Origin: Streptomyces sp. DI166
GTDB lineage: Bacteria; Actinomycetota; Actinomycetes; Streptomycetales; Streptomycetaceae
NCBI RefSeq assembly: GCF_900091315.1
Contig: NZ_FLSP01000072.1
Location: 1-44,715, forward strand
DNA: 44,715 nt
Direction of reading: 5' to 3'
A program made the translations under genes and the position numbers. Positions 1-7,542 of this stretch are shown here, piece after piece (positions within the stretch are counted from its first letter, which is position 1; each line of letters begins with the position of its first letter). Under the pieces are notes generated by a model, which saw nothing but the letters and a program-made list of their open reading frames with translations, searched no databases and was not told where the DNA came from.

Positions 1-59
1 TGCGGTACCGCAGGGGTGTCCGTACCCGTGATGGTCGCTTCCGCCTCGGCGATGTCCAT
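1..59 (-). CDS. possible N-terminus of a gene running off the left edge
   Basis: The minus strand opens with an ATG at 59 and stays open to the edge, giving about 19 residues that begin MDIAEAEATITG. Upstream in that orientation is a purine-rich GAGAGGGG stretch at a plausible ribosome-binding distance. The fragment is too short to assign a family. If real it is transcribed divergently from the ATPase gene at 228 and shares the 60-227 intergenic region. It could equally be chance open sequence. Confidence 0.3.
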   Translation of the reverse strand, partial: MDIAEAEATITGTDTPAVP

Positions 60-158
60 CCGCCGCCCCTCTCTGCCACGCCTTGGCTCTCAGGCCCGTT
101 GACCCCCGCGCACGCAACTCATCGTGAGCGCCGCCCCCCGTACTGTCCACTCCCCGTG

Positions 159-183
159 CCCGTACGCTGACTCAGCGTACGGG
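159..183. promoter_or_regulatory. perfect 12-bp inverted repeat upstream of the ATPase gene
   Basis: The left arm CCCGTACGCTGA (159-170) and right arm TCAGCGTACGGG (172-183) are perfect complements around one central base. The repeat ends 44 bases before the ATG at 228. With almost no loop and no T-run it fits a dimeric regulator site better than a terminator. The regulator is unknown. Confidence 0.55.
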
Positions 184-227
184 GTTCAGGTCTCGTGTAC
201 GGGCGAATCGGCCGCCACGCTGGCCTC

Positions 228-707
228 ATGACGCAAACCGCTCCCCCGCAGCTCACGCCCCCTCAACCCACCGCCCGCTCGCGCACCTTCAGCCAACTGT
301 TCTCGGCGACGCGGCGCGGCGCCCGGCTGGCGCGGCTGCTCGGGGTGGGGCAGTTGTGCGCCTGGGACGTCCATCCGACGCTCACGGAGCGTGCCGAGGT
401 CGTGATCGCCGAACTCGCCGCGAACGCCGTCCTGCACGGACATGTACGGGGCCGCTGCTTCCGGCTGACCCTCGTGCTCGACGCGGCGTCGAAACTGTTG
501 CGGGTGGAGGTCAGTGACGCCCGTGGTGACCTGTATCCGCAGATCGTGACCGGCCCGGCGGAGGCCGGCGCGCTGTCGAGGGGCGGCCGGGGCCTGGTGC
601 TCGTCGCGGCCGTGGCCGACCACTGGGACTGCGTGCCGTACCCGCCGAGCGGGAAGACCGTGCGGGCGGTGCTGCACACGCCAGGAGCGTTAACGCCCGG
701 CGGTTAG
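228..707 (+). CDS. small GHKL/HATPase_c ATP-binding protein (anti-sigma/serine kinase type)
   Basis: The 159-residue product carries the single-domain ATPase fold used by RsbW/SpoIIAB-like anti-sigma factors, which are very numerous in Streptomyces. Visible motifs are the N-box ELAANAVLHG (Glu62, Asn66), a DARGDL segment at the first glycine box and GGRGLVLV at the second. The family binds ATP-Mg and sequesters a sigma factor or phosphorylates an anti-sigma antagonist; the partner here is unknown. ATG 228 is preferred over GTG 195, which would add 11 non-conserved residues and sit just after the palindrome at 159-183. Residue 155 is encoded by TTA (690-692), a rare codon in Streptomyces that usually makes translation depend on the bldA tRNA. 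No cognate sigma factor is adjacent. Confidence 0.85.
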   Translation: MTQTAPPQLTPPQPTARSRTFSQLFSATRRGARLARLLGVGQLCAWDVHPTLTERAEVVIAELAANAVLHGHVRGRCFRLTLVLDAASKLLRVEVSDARGDLYPQIVTGPAEAGALSRGGRGLVLVAAVADHWDCVPYPPSGKTVRAVLHTPGALTPGG

Positions 708-1832
708 CAGAAGAGGTCCGGGGCTCGCAGTGTCCGACGTCGGTCAGGATCGTGCGCAGCCACGCGGCGCGGGCCTCGGGCAGCCTGGCCAGGGTGTGCC
801 CGAAGACTCCCCGGTCGGCCCGCAGCAACCGATTCGGTACCTCGGGAGGCCGACCGTCGTGAAGGTCGTCACGGGGTACGCGGACCGACGCGGTGAGAGG
901 CGGATGCGGCTCCGGGTCGACCAGCCACCGCCACACGCCCAGCGGCAGCGGAACCCGGTACGCCGTGGCCGCCGGGCCGGTGGGAGCCCAAGTGTCGCCC
1001 GTCACGGGGTGGATCGGCACGAGGAGGATGTCGGCGTCCGGGTCTGGGGCGGGCTGTCCCGGTCCGGCCAGGACGGCGCGCCGGGGTGGGGCATCGCCGG
1101 GCAGCAGGGTGTCCAGGGCGCGCTGGAACATGTCGGCGGTCAGGCCGCTCGGGACCTGGACGGGCTGGCGCCGGGAGGCCGCCAGCAGGTGGGCCAGGGC
1201 GAGGCGGCCGCCGCCTCCCAGCGAGGACTCCAGGACCAGTAGCCGCCCAGGCCGAGGCGCCCGATGGATTAGGTGGGAACGATGGGTTCGACCGGAGGTG
1301 TCCTCTCCCCGTGCTCTGCCAGTTCCTCCCACGACGGGAGCGCGGCCCCGGCCCCGTCGACGGGTACGCGGCGCACGGCGTCCGGTTCGAGGCGTACCGC
1401 CTGCCACAGCTAGCAGCTGTCGAACCGGGTCGCGACGAGCGAACCGCACGCCTCGCAGGCCGAGTTGGAGCCGTCGGCCCCGTCGAGACCGCAGCAGGAA
1501 TCGCCGAGCCTCTCGGGTATCAGACGGGTGCCGCGTATGTCGCCGGGGGCGATCGCGATCTCTCCGGGGGTGCCGTCGAGGAGGACGGGGACCGGCGCGT
1601 AGAGGCCGCGTGGCTCCGCCTCACCCGGCTCGGCCTCGTCCCACGATCGCCAGGGCCCTCCCCACGGGTCCGGATCGACGGCGAACGTCCCCGACTCCAT
1701 GAACACCGGAAGCCGGACGCCGTCCCCGAAGCTTTGACGGGCGTGGGTGGGCAGGACGACCCGGCTCAGCGGAACGGTCAACTCGGCGCCGCATCCGACA
1801 CACACGAATACGTACAACTGACGGCACTTCAT
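704..1832 (-). pseudogene. decayed Streptomyces-type conserved hypothetical gene (multiple stops and frameshifts)
   Basis: The first 140 codons (1832 down to 1413) read as an intact protein start, MKCRQLYVFVCVGCGAEL, with CxxC pairs that look zinc-binding. An in-frame TAG at 1410-1412 follows. The same frame then continues sensibly (LWQAVRLEPDAVRRVPVDG, then PSWEEL) to a TAA near 1270. After that a different frame is protein-like (LALAHLLAASRR, ILLVPIHPVTGDTW, HTLARLPEARAAWLR) down to about 745. A further shift would reach a stop at 704-706, tail-to-tail with the ATPase gene. At least two stops and one or two frame changes in one coherent product mark a pseudogene. I recall intact relatives of this layout in Streptomyces but know no function. 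Confidence 0.7.
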
Positions 1833-2070
1833 ACGACGCGCGCACTACCTAACCCGCTGCGCCAGAGGCCCTGTTAAAGCCCTCCATGAGCTACCGGTCT
1901 GCGAGCAGCGGTCCCGAACCACAACGGGATACGGACAGGCAGGTCTGGACAGGTTCCGTCCGGATTGAGCCAACGGTGCGTCAACTGCGTTGCGAGTGCA
2001 AGCAGATGTACGAGAGCGTGTTCGATATGCTGAACGTGCTGTGACGCAAGTGGCCTACGGGGGAGGCGCG

Positions 2071-2235
2071 ATGAAGTTCGACATGGGGTCGACGACCCTG
2101 GCGGAACTCGGGAAGAGCACCGGGGGCTCGGTTCAGGATCTCGGGACGCACACTTACGCCGACTATGTCATGAAGAAGTTTGCTATCGACCCACTGGAGG
2201 GGGTGACCGGTGCCGACACAACTGCTGCGCCATGA
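2071..2235 (+). CDS. 54-residue ORF; truncated WXG100-like start, probable deletion scar
   Basis: ATG 2071 follows a strong GGGGGAGG ribosome-binding site. The first ~25 residues (MKFDMGSTTLAELGKSTGGS, then VQDLG) resemble the N-terminus of Streptomyces WXG100 type VII secretion proteins. A normal family member runs ~100 residues with a central helical hairpin, which is missing. The remainder (YADYVMKKFAIDPLEG) does not continue that fold and may be the tail of a different lost gene. The stop at 2233-2235 overlaps the Imm49 start at 2210 by 26 bases, as a toxin gene's end would overlap its immunity gene. The WXG100 resemblance is by eye and moderate; the fusion interpretation is inference. 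Confidence 0.5.
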   Translation: MKFDMGSTTLAELGKSTGGSVQDLGTHTYADYVMKKFAIDPLEGVTGADTTAAP

Positions 2236-3070
2236 AATTCCTACCGCCTCATCCCCGGAGGCGCTGGAAATCCTGCACGGCAGCCTAACTCGTTCCATCG
2301 ACAGGCTGGAAAACTCGCCGAGCGGCTTCAATCGGACTTTTGACTCGTCCCTGACGTTCGCACGATCCTTGTGCGCCACGGACGCAACTGTGAGTCGGCT
2401 TCAGACCTGGGAGGCTTTCATCTCCGCCATGCAGGTCGGAAGTGCGCTCTTCAATGCCGCAGTTATAAGCGAGGGGACCGTCGATTGCCGCATCGCTGAT
2501 AAGGTGCGCGTGATTCCCGCCGTGGGCCCGCAGTACTATGCGAACGCGGGCAACTGGATCAAAGCGTTCTGGCTGGCCGCTGTCTGCCGTGAGTCCAGTC
2601 GCATGGACCAGCTGAGTCGGTTCCCCATCAGCCTTCTGCGAGCCTCAGGGGCCGGGTACGACGAATACATCTACCACTGGGTTGACTCCCTGCAGACCTA
2701 CTGGCAAGAGGATCCGAGGCTCGTCGACAAGCTGATCGTCACTATCGACACCTCCTATCCCGATGTCGCCGGCAACACGGACCGGGAACTCCTGGAGAAG
2801 ATCCTCTATCAGCCGATCAACCTGTTCCACCGCTTCCTTCGTAAGGATCACGATGGGTTCAATGAAGCCCTCGTGGAGGCTCTTGAACACCACCGGCAGT
2901 ACTGGACCGCCAACGCGCAGCGGGCTGACAGCGCCGAAGGGGCCGTAGCCCTCGGGCCGTTGGCCATTGCCTGCCTCGCCTATGATTCCGGGTTCCCCAT
3001 CGACGTCGAGTCCGATTACTTGCCCCGGGCTTTGCTGCACCGTTCCTGGGTGGGGGAGTTCGAGACCTGA
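2210..3070 (+). CDS. Imm49 family immunity protein (copy 1)
   Basis: The 286-residue product matches the Imm49 (Immunity protein 49) family along its length. Conserved blocks include TWEAFISAMQVGSALF (~residues 65-80), PAVGPQYYANAGNW, YHWVDSLQTYW, INLFHRFLRKDHDGFN, LGPLAIACLAYDSGFPI and VESDYLPRALL near the end. Such proteins are predicted cytoplasmic antidotes of polymorphic or type VII-secreted toxins. GTG 2210 lies 6 bases after GGAGGGGG, which fixes the start. It is the first of three tandem paralogues, none with an adjacent toxin. Base composition is visibly less GC-rich than the flanks, suggesting transfer. The toxin neutralised is unknown. Confidence 0.9.
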   Translation: MPTQLLRHEIPTASSPEALEILHGSLTRSIDRLENSPSGFNRTFDSSLTFARSLCATDATVSRLQTWEAFISAMQVGSALFNAAVISEGTVDCRIADKVRVIPAVGPQYYANAGNWIKAFWLAAVCRESSRMDQLSRFPISLLRASGAGYDEYIYHWVDSLQTYWQEDPRLVDKLIVTIDTSYPDVAGNTDRELLEKILYQPINLFHRFLRKDHDGFNEALVEALEHHRQYWTANAQRADSAEGAVALGPLAIACLAYDSGFPIDVESDYLPRALLHRSWVGEFET

Positions 3071-3250
3071 GAATACTTCGACGACATCATTCGGCGATGG
3101 AGAAGCGCGGTGAGTCGAGGTCGGTGTTGGATATCAAGTAGGCTTTTTCCGCAGGCAAACTGGAATGTGTGGCTGTTCGGGGCCAGAGAAACTCGGGCAC
3201 GTATGCTGGTTACCAGTATCGACGGTTTGACATCACTAGGGGCCCCTTCA

Positions 3251-4111
3251 GTGACCGTTCACATCCCCCGGCACCTCGCACCGCGTCCCGACGCTGCGGA
3301 ATTTTTGGCCGGGCTCGGGGAGAACCTGACCGAGGGCGTTAATGGCCTCGAAGGCGCACCTGTCCTGATCGACTTCACGTTCAATACGGCCGTACTGAAC
3401 CTGTATGCCCGCTGTGTCAACGATCCGCATGCGGCGCAGGTTGAAACCTGGGAAGCGGCTGTGACGGCCATGCAGTTGGGCTCGGCGCTGTTCGAGGTGA
3501 CCGGAGTCAGCGAGGGCGCTGTCGAGTGCCGTATCAGCCACAAGGTACGCAGGATCCCGGCTGTCGGCCCCCTGTCCACGGCATGTGCCGGTAACTGGCT
3601 TACCGCGTTCTGGCTGGCCGTGATCTGCCGTGATACGCAGCGCATGACGCAGCTCTGCGAGATTCCGCTGGACCGACTGCTGTCCCCTCCGGGGTCGTAC
3701 GACGAGTACATCTACAGTTGGGTGGACACGCTCCAGACGTACTGGCTCCGCCGCCCGGGTCTGGTGGAAAAGCTCACGAACACGCTGCAGATGTCCCACC
3801 CGGATGTGGCCCGTATCGCCCCGCGTGACCTGTTGGACGGCGTGCTCTACCCGCCCATCCACCTCTTCTCCCGCTTGATTGCGAGGGACTGGGACGGTTT
3901 CGCGGCCGGCATGGTCGACGCTTTGAAGCTGCACCAGGCGTACTGGACCCTGAACGAGGACCGGGCGTCGGACATCGACGGCAGCATCACCCTCGGCCCC
4001 CTCGCCATGGCCTGCTGGGCCTACGACGGCCAGGTCCCCCTCGGCGTGGAGTCCGACTACCTCCCCAAGCACCTCATCGAGCACAGCTGGCTCGGCGAGT
4101 TCCCCACGTGA
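3251..4111 (+). CDS. Imm49 family immunity protein (copy 2)
   Basis: A second Imm49 paralogue of 286 residues. It shares the family blocks TWEAAVTAMQLGSALF, RRIPAVGPLSTACAGNW, YSWVDTLQTYW, YPPIHLFSRL, LGPLAMACWAYDG and VESDYLPKHLIEHSW with its neighbours. It departs from them in places (SPPGSYDEY instead of RASG-, WDG in place of DHDG), so the copies have diverged and may recognise different toxins. The frame is open from 3110, but GTG 3251 (VTVHIPRHLAP) is preferred because it aligns with the other copies in length and follows an AGGGG at about 3237. The 3071-3250 gap shows no other convincing gene. It shares a 4-bp GTGA overlap with copy 3, so the two are probably co-translated. Confidence 0.88.
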   Translation: MTVHIPRHLAPRPDAAEFLAGLGENLTEGVNGLEGAPVLIDFTFNTAVLNLYARCVNDPHAAQVETWEAAVTAMQLGSALFEVTGVSEGAVECRISHKVRRIPAVGPLSTACAGNWLTAFWLAVICRDTQRMTQLCEIPLDRLLSPPGSYDEYIYSWVDTLQTYWLRRPGLVEKLTNTLQMSHPDVARIAPRDLLDGVLYPPIHLFSRLIARDWDGFAAGMVDALKLHQAYWTLNEDRASDIDGSITLGPLAMACWAYDGQVPLGVESDYLPKHLIEHSWLGEFPT

Positions 4112-4971
4112 CCGCCCACGCCGTGGCACGCCACAGCAGGGCTCGGCAGGTGGATGCGGCCGCTGTAGAAGAGCTCGCTGACGAGGTGAAGGAGGGGGCT
4201 CAGGGCCTGGGGCGGTCACCGATGCTGTTCGGCATGGCGGTGAACGAGGCGCTCCTCCTGGTACGAGCGCAGGTCGAGATGAATCCTCGGGCTAACCTCC
4301 TGGAGACCTGGGAGGCCGCTGTCTCCGCCATGCAGGTCAGTGAGGCGGCATTCGCCGCAGCGGCGGTTTCGGAAGGATCAGTTGAACGCCGCATCGCAGG
4401 CGAGATGCGCAGCATTCCGGCCACCGGCCCTCAGTTCTACGCCCATGCGGGTAATTGGCTGACTGCTTTTTGGCTCGCGGTCACCTGCCGGGACCAGGAA
4501 CGCATGACTCATTTGTGCCGAGTTCCTATCGGGGTCCTTCGCGCATCGGGTGTTGAAGGAGATGATTACCTCTACCACTGGGTCGACGCGCTGCAGACGT
4601 ATTGGCTGGAGGAGCCGGGATTGGTCGACAAGCTGACCGCGGCCATCGAGACATCGCATCCAGACGTGGCAACGATCGCGCCGCGGGATCTCCTGCAAAA
4701 CGTTCTCTACCCGCCGATCAATCTCTTCTATCGCTTCCTGCGCAAGGAGCACGGCGCCTTCAATGCCGCGTTGGCCGAGGCGCTGGAACTGCACAAGAGA
4801 TACTGGACCACGAACGAAGAGCGGTCAGACGACATCGAAGGTTGCCTCGCCCTGGGCCCTCTTGCCGTTGCCTGTCTCGCCTATGATGCGGGCTTCCCGA
4901 TTGAGGTCGAGTCCGACTATCTGCCTCATCACTTGCTGCGGCGAACCTGGGTAGGCGAGTTTCCAGTCTGA
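4108..4971 (+). CDS. Imm49 family immunity protein (copy 3)
   Basis: The third Imm49 paralogue, 287 residues, starts at GTG 4108 inside the stop of copy 2. Family blocks include TWEAAVSAMQVSEAAF, RSIPATGPQFYAHAGNW, YHWVDALQTYW, YPPINLFYRFLRKEHGAFN, LGPLAVACLAYDAGFPI and VESDYLPHHLLRRTW. It is closer to copy 1 than to copy 2 across the middle and C-terminus, so the array probably did not arise by one recent duplication. Predicted role is cytoplasmic toxin neutralisation. The gene ends 40 bases before the convergent helicase gene. Confidence 0.9.
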   Translation: MTAHAVARHSRARQVDAAAVEELADEVKEGAQGLGRSPMLFGMAVNEALLLVRAQVEMNPRANLLETWEAAVSAMQVSEAAFAAAAVSEGSVERRIAGEMRSIPATGPQFYAHAGNWLTAFWLAVTCRDQERMTHLCRVPIGVLRASGVEGDDYLYHWVDALQTYWLEEPGLVDKLTAAIETSHPDVATIAPRDLLQNVLYPPINLFYRFLRKEHGAFNAALAEALELHKRYWTTNEERSDDIEGCLALGPLAVACLAYDAGFPIEVESDYLPHHLLRRTWVGEFPV

Positions 4972-5011
4972 CGGAGCGGCACGACATGTTGTCCGAACGC
5001 CGCTCGGTCGG

Positions 5012-6112
5012 TCACTGATCGCGCATCCACGCCTCCAGCCCTTCCACATGCCGCGGCAGTCGGCACCCCTGCCACCCCATCACTACTCGCTCGCGGGCCC
5101 GCGTGACCATCACGTAGTACGCCATGCGCAGCGTCGCCGAGGACGGGTCTGCGGCGGCATCGGACTCGGTGTCGGGGATGACAACGGTGTCGAAGTCGAG
5201 GCCCTTGGCGCTGGCGCGGTGGACGACGACCACGCCGGGGCGGGTGAGGTCGAGATCGCGGTAACGGCCGGAGGTTGCCGCCGAGCTGTACAGCTGCGGC
5301 TCCTGGGCAAGGGCCGCTCGTTCCAGACGGGCCATCAGGTCGGCGCCCAGGCGCAGCGAGTTGACGATGACACCGATGCGGTGTCGGGGGTTGTGCTCTG
5401 CCAGGGCGGTGATGTGCTCCGTCAGGTCCTGCAGGTCGGTGTACTGGCGGATGACGGGCCGATCCCCGCTGCGGAAGGGGAGGTCCGGCCTACCGCCTCC
5501 GGTACGGAAGTGCTCGGCGAGAGCGGCGATTTGACGGGCGTTGCGGTGGTTGCCGGTGATCTCCGCGCGGCCCGTGGTGCGGCCGAGGGTCTCGGTGATC
5601 TCGGCGAGGGTGGAGTTCGTCTCGGTCAGGCGCTGGCACTCGTCCGCGAACACCGTGACGGATGCGGCGGTGAGCCGGGCGAGGCGGTAGAAGCCGGGTG
5701 GGAGGTCCTGTCCCTCGTCGACAACGACGTGCGGGTCGGTGTCGGGGATGTCGGCGGCCTCGCCGATGAGGGCCTTCCAGTCGAACCAGCCGTCCTCGGT
5801 GCGCGGAGCGTCCCGGCCGAACCTGCGCAGGATCCAGCTGTGTGCGGTGGCCGCCCCGACGGGGGCGCCGGGGACGGTGAGTCCGTTCAACGTGTCGTGC
5901 AGGAGCCGGCGGAGCAGCCGGGAGCGGGTGAGCAGCACCGTGGGGTGGCCGGTCAGGGCGAGGTGGACCGCTCGGTGGGCGGCGAGCAGGCTTTTGCCGC
6001 TGCCGGGCGGGCCGCTGACCACGTGATTGCCGGTCAGTGGCAGGCCGTCCAGGCAGTCGTGCTGGACCGGGGTGAGGTCCGGGTGGAGGACGGGGGTGTT
6101 CGCGGTGGTCAT
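5012..6112 (-). CDS. short UvrD-like SF1 helicase/ATPase of the defence island
   Basis: The 366-residue product has superfamily 1 helicase motifs in order. A Q-motif glutamine is at Gln17, Walker A GPPGSGKS at 34-41, a Walker B variant VVVDEGQDLPP, a motif III-like FADECQRL, motif V HRASAKGLDFDTVVIPD and motif VI YYVMVTRARERVV. It is about half the length of UvrD/PcrA and lacks most 1B/2B insertions, so it is a minimal motor. ATG 6112 gives a 5-bp gap after the upstream DUF1998 gene. An alternative GTG at 6121 would give a GTGA overlap with that gene's stop; either way they look translationally coupled. Its substrate is unknown. The pairing suggests it supplies motor activity to the DUF1998 protein. 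Confidence 0.85.
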   Translation of the reverse strand: MTTANTPVLHPDLTPVQHDCLDGLPLTGNHVVSGPPGSGKSLLAAHRAVHLALTGHPTVLLTRSRLLRRLLHDTLNGLTVPGAPVGAATAHSWILRRFGRDAPRTEDGWFDWKALIGEAADIPDTDPHVVVDEGQDLPPGFYRLARLTAASVTVFADECQRLTETNSTLAEITETLGRTTGRAEITGNHRNARQIAALAEHFRTGGGRPDLPFRSGDRPVIRQYTDLQDLTEHITALAEHNPRHRIGVIVNSLRLGADLMARLERAALAQEPQLYSSAATSGRYRDLDLTRPGVVVVHRASAKGLDFDTVVIPDTESDAAADPSSATLRMAYYVMVTRARERVVMGWQGCRLPRHVEGLEAWMRDQ

Positions 6113-6117
6113 GGCCG

Positions 6118-7340
6118 TCACTCCTGGGCGCCGGTCGCGTCGGTGGCGGTGGCCGCGGCGGATTCGCGGCTCGCGTGCAGGACGTCGGTGAAGTAGCCGG
6201 GGACACGGGCCGAACCCACGACCAAGGCGCGGTCGAGCAGGGTGTTGCCGGTCTCGCAGCTCGTCTCGGGCAGCAGGGTGCAGGCGTGGCAGGCGGCCCG
6301 GTTGAGGTTGTCGAAGCCCTGTCCGGTGTGTTCGGCGCACAGCGGGTCGGCCGAGCACCAGGCGGCGGCCTCCAGCATCCGGACCAGGGTCTCGGCGAAG
6401 TGCGGCGCTTCGCCTTGCCGGACGAGTCCGCCGAGGGTGCCCTCGGCGTCACCTGCGGCGGTGTAGATGAGCAGTCCGTACTGGCCGTGTTCGGGGCGGC
6501 CGTAGACCCGTTCTCGCAGGCTAGCGGTGGTGTAGCCGGAGTCGAAGGCGAGTTGCCGGATGAGGAGGTGGGCGACGGTGTGCAGGAGCACGTACCTGGG
6601 GGTGAGCGAGATGCCGTAGGCGGCGGCGAGCTGGTCCTTGCGGAACGAGGCGTCCAGATCGTCGCGTACACCGAGGACGTGCGCCCTGACCCGGTCGTCG
6701 TTCTCCCACTCGGTCAGCCGCTCCTCGTCGAGGGTGAGGAGGATGCCCTCACCGAAGACCTCGACGGCGGGCAACCAGCGTCGGCGGCGGCTGGTGTCGG
6801 CGGGCACGAGGGTGCCGTTCGGGGAGTACCGGCGGAACCCGGTCAGGGCCCGCACCTCACGCAGGCGGTCGGCCAGGACGACGCCGCCGATGTGCGCGCC
6901 GAGAGCGGCCCACGGCTCGGCCTGTTCGCCGTCGAGGCCGAGTCCGCCGCGACGGACCGCGAACTCCCGCGTGGGCTCGGGGAGTCGGCCGGCGGTGAGG
7001 GCGTTCCACTCGTCGCGGCTCAGGTCGAGCTGGTCCTGGGGCGCGGGCCGCGATGCGTCGGCGGGCGGTGTGGCGGCGGCTCCGGTGGCCTCTGCGACGA
7101 GCCGGTCCAGGAGGCTGTCCGGCGCGTCGGTCTCCTCCTTGATCATGTCGCGGTAGTTGGCCTCGCGGCGCTTGCCCAGAGCGTTGAGCAGGTCCTCCCA
7201 GTGGTCATGCCCGAGAACGGCCTCCTCCAGGCCCTTTTCGGCCCCCCGCTGGTGGCCAGACTCTTCAGCCGCTCGATGACCGACGGCAATTCCGCCGCAA
7301 GCGTGCTCCGTCGGGAGTCCAATGTCGTTGCTCCACTCAT
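6118..7340 (-). pseudogene. DUF1998 (DrmB-like) protein gene with a frameshift in a G6 tract
   Basis: The C-terminal two-thirds carries the DUF1998 signature: HTVAHLLIRQLAFDSGYTTA, then ASLRERVYG, YGLLIYTAAGDAEGTLGGLV and cysteine-rich segments CSADPLC and CHACTLLPETSC. This domain occurs in DrmB of DISARM and DruE of Druantia. The natural start is ATG 7340 (MSGATTLDSRRSTLAAEL) after GGGGGG. That frame is lost at a six-G run on the coding strand (7245-7250). One added G would join ...LKSLATSGG to AEKGLEEAVLGHDHW and give one 407-residue protein. As given, the downstream frame has no start before ATG 7146. The product would still be shorter than typical DrmB (~600 residues). The lesion may be a real mutation, a phase-variable tract or a sequencing error. 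Confidence 0.65.
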
Positions 7341-7542
7341 AGTGCCCCCCACTTGAGCGTTCGGGGACCCGGTTCTCGGCAAGCCGTCGCTCCGGGTGCA
7401 GTCGAGACTGTAAAGGCACTGCGTTTACATCGTCAACAGATTCGAGCATGATGTTTACACACATCCGCGAGGGATCCCTTGACGGCGTCAACAGGTAAGG
7501 TGTGAGACCCACCGCAGGGCTCGATGACACGAAGGTCGCCCA
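7341..7542. promoter_or_regulatory. divergent promoter/operator region between DUF1998 and mcrB genes
   Basis: This 202-bp spacer is clearly more AT-rich than its neighbours. It holds an inverted pair TGTAAA (7409-7414) / TTTACA (7424-7429). GTTTACA occurs at 7423-7429 and again at 7453-7459, exactly 30 bp apart. A small palindrome with arms TTGAC (7479-7483) and GTCAA (7487-7491) lies just before a TAAGGT (7496-7501) that could be a -10 element for mcrB. The spacing suggests a regulator controlling both operons; its identity is unknown. Confidence 0.5.

Noticed and set aside
1413..1832. Stop codon as programmed readthrough rather than decay
   Set aside because: A second in-frame stop and a frame change follow, which readthrough cannot explain.
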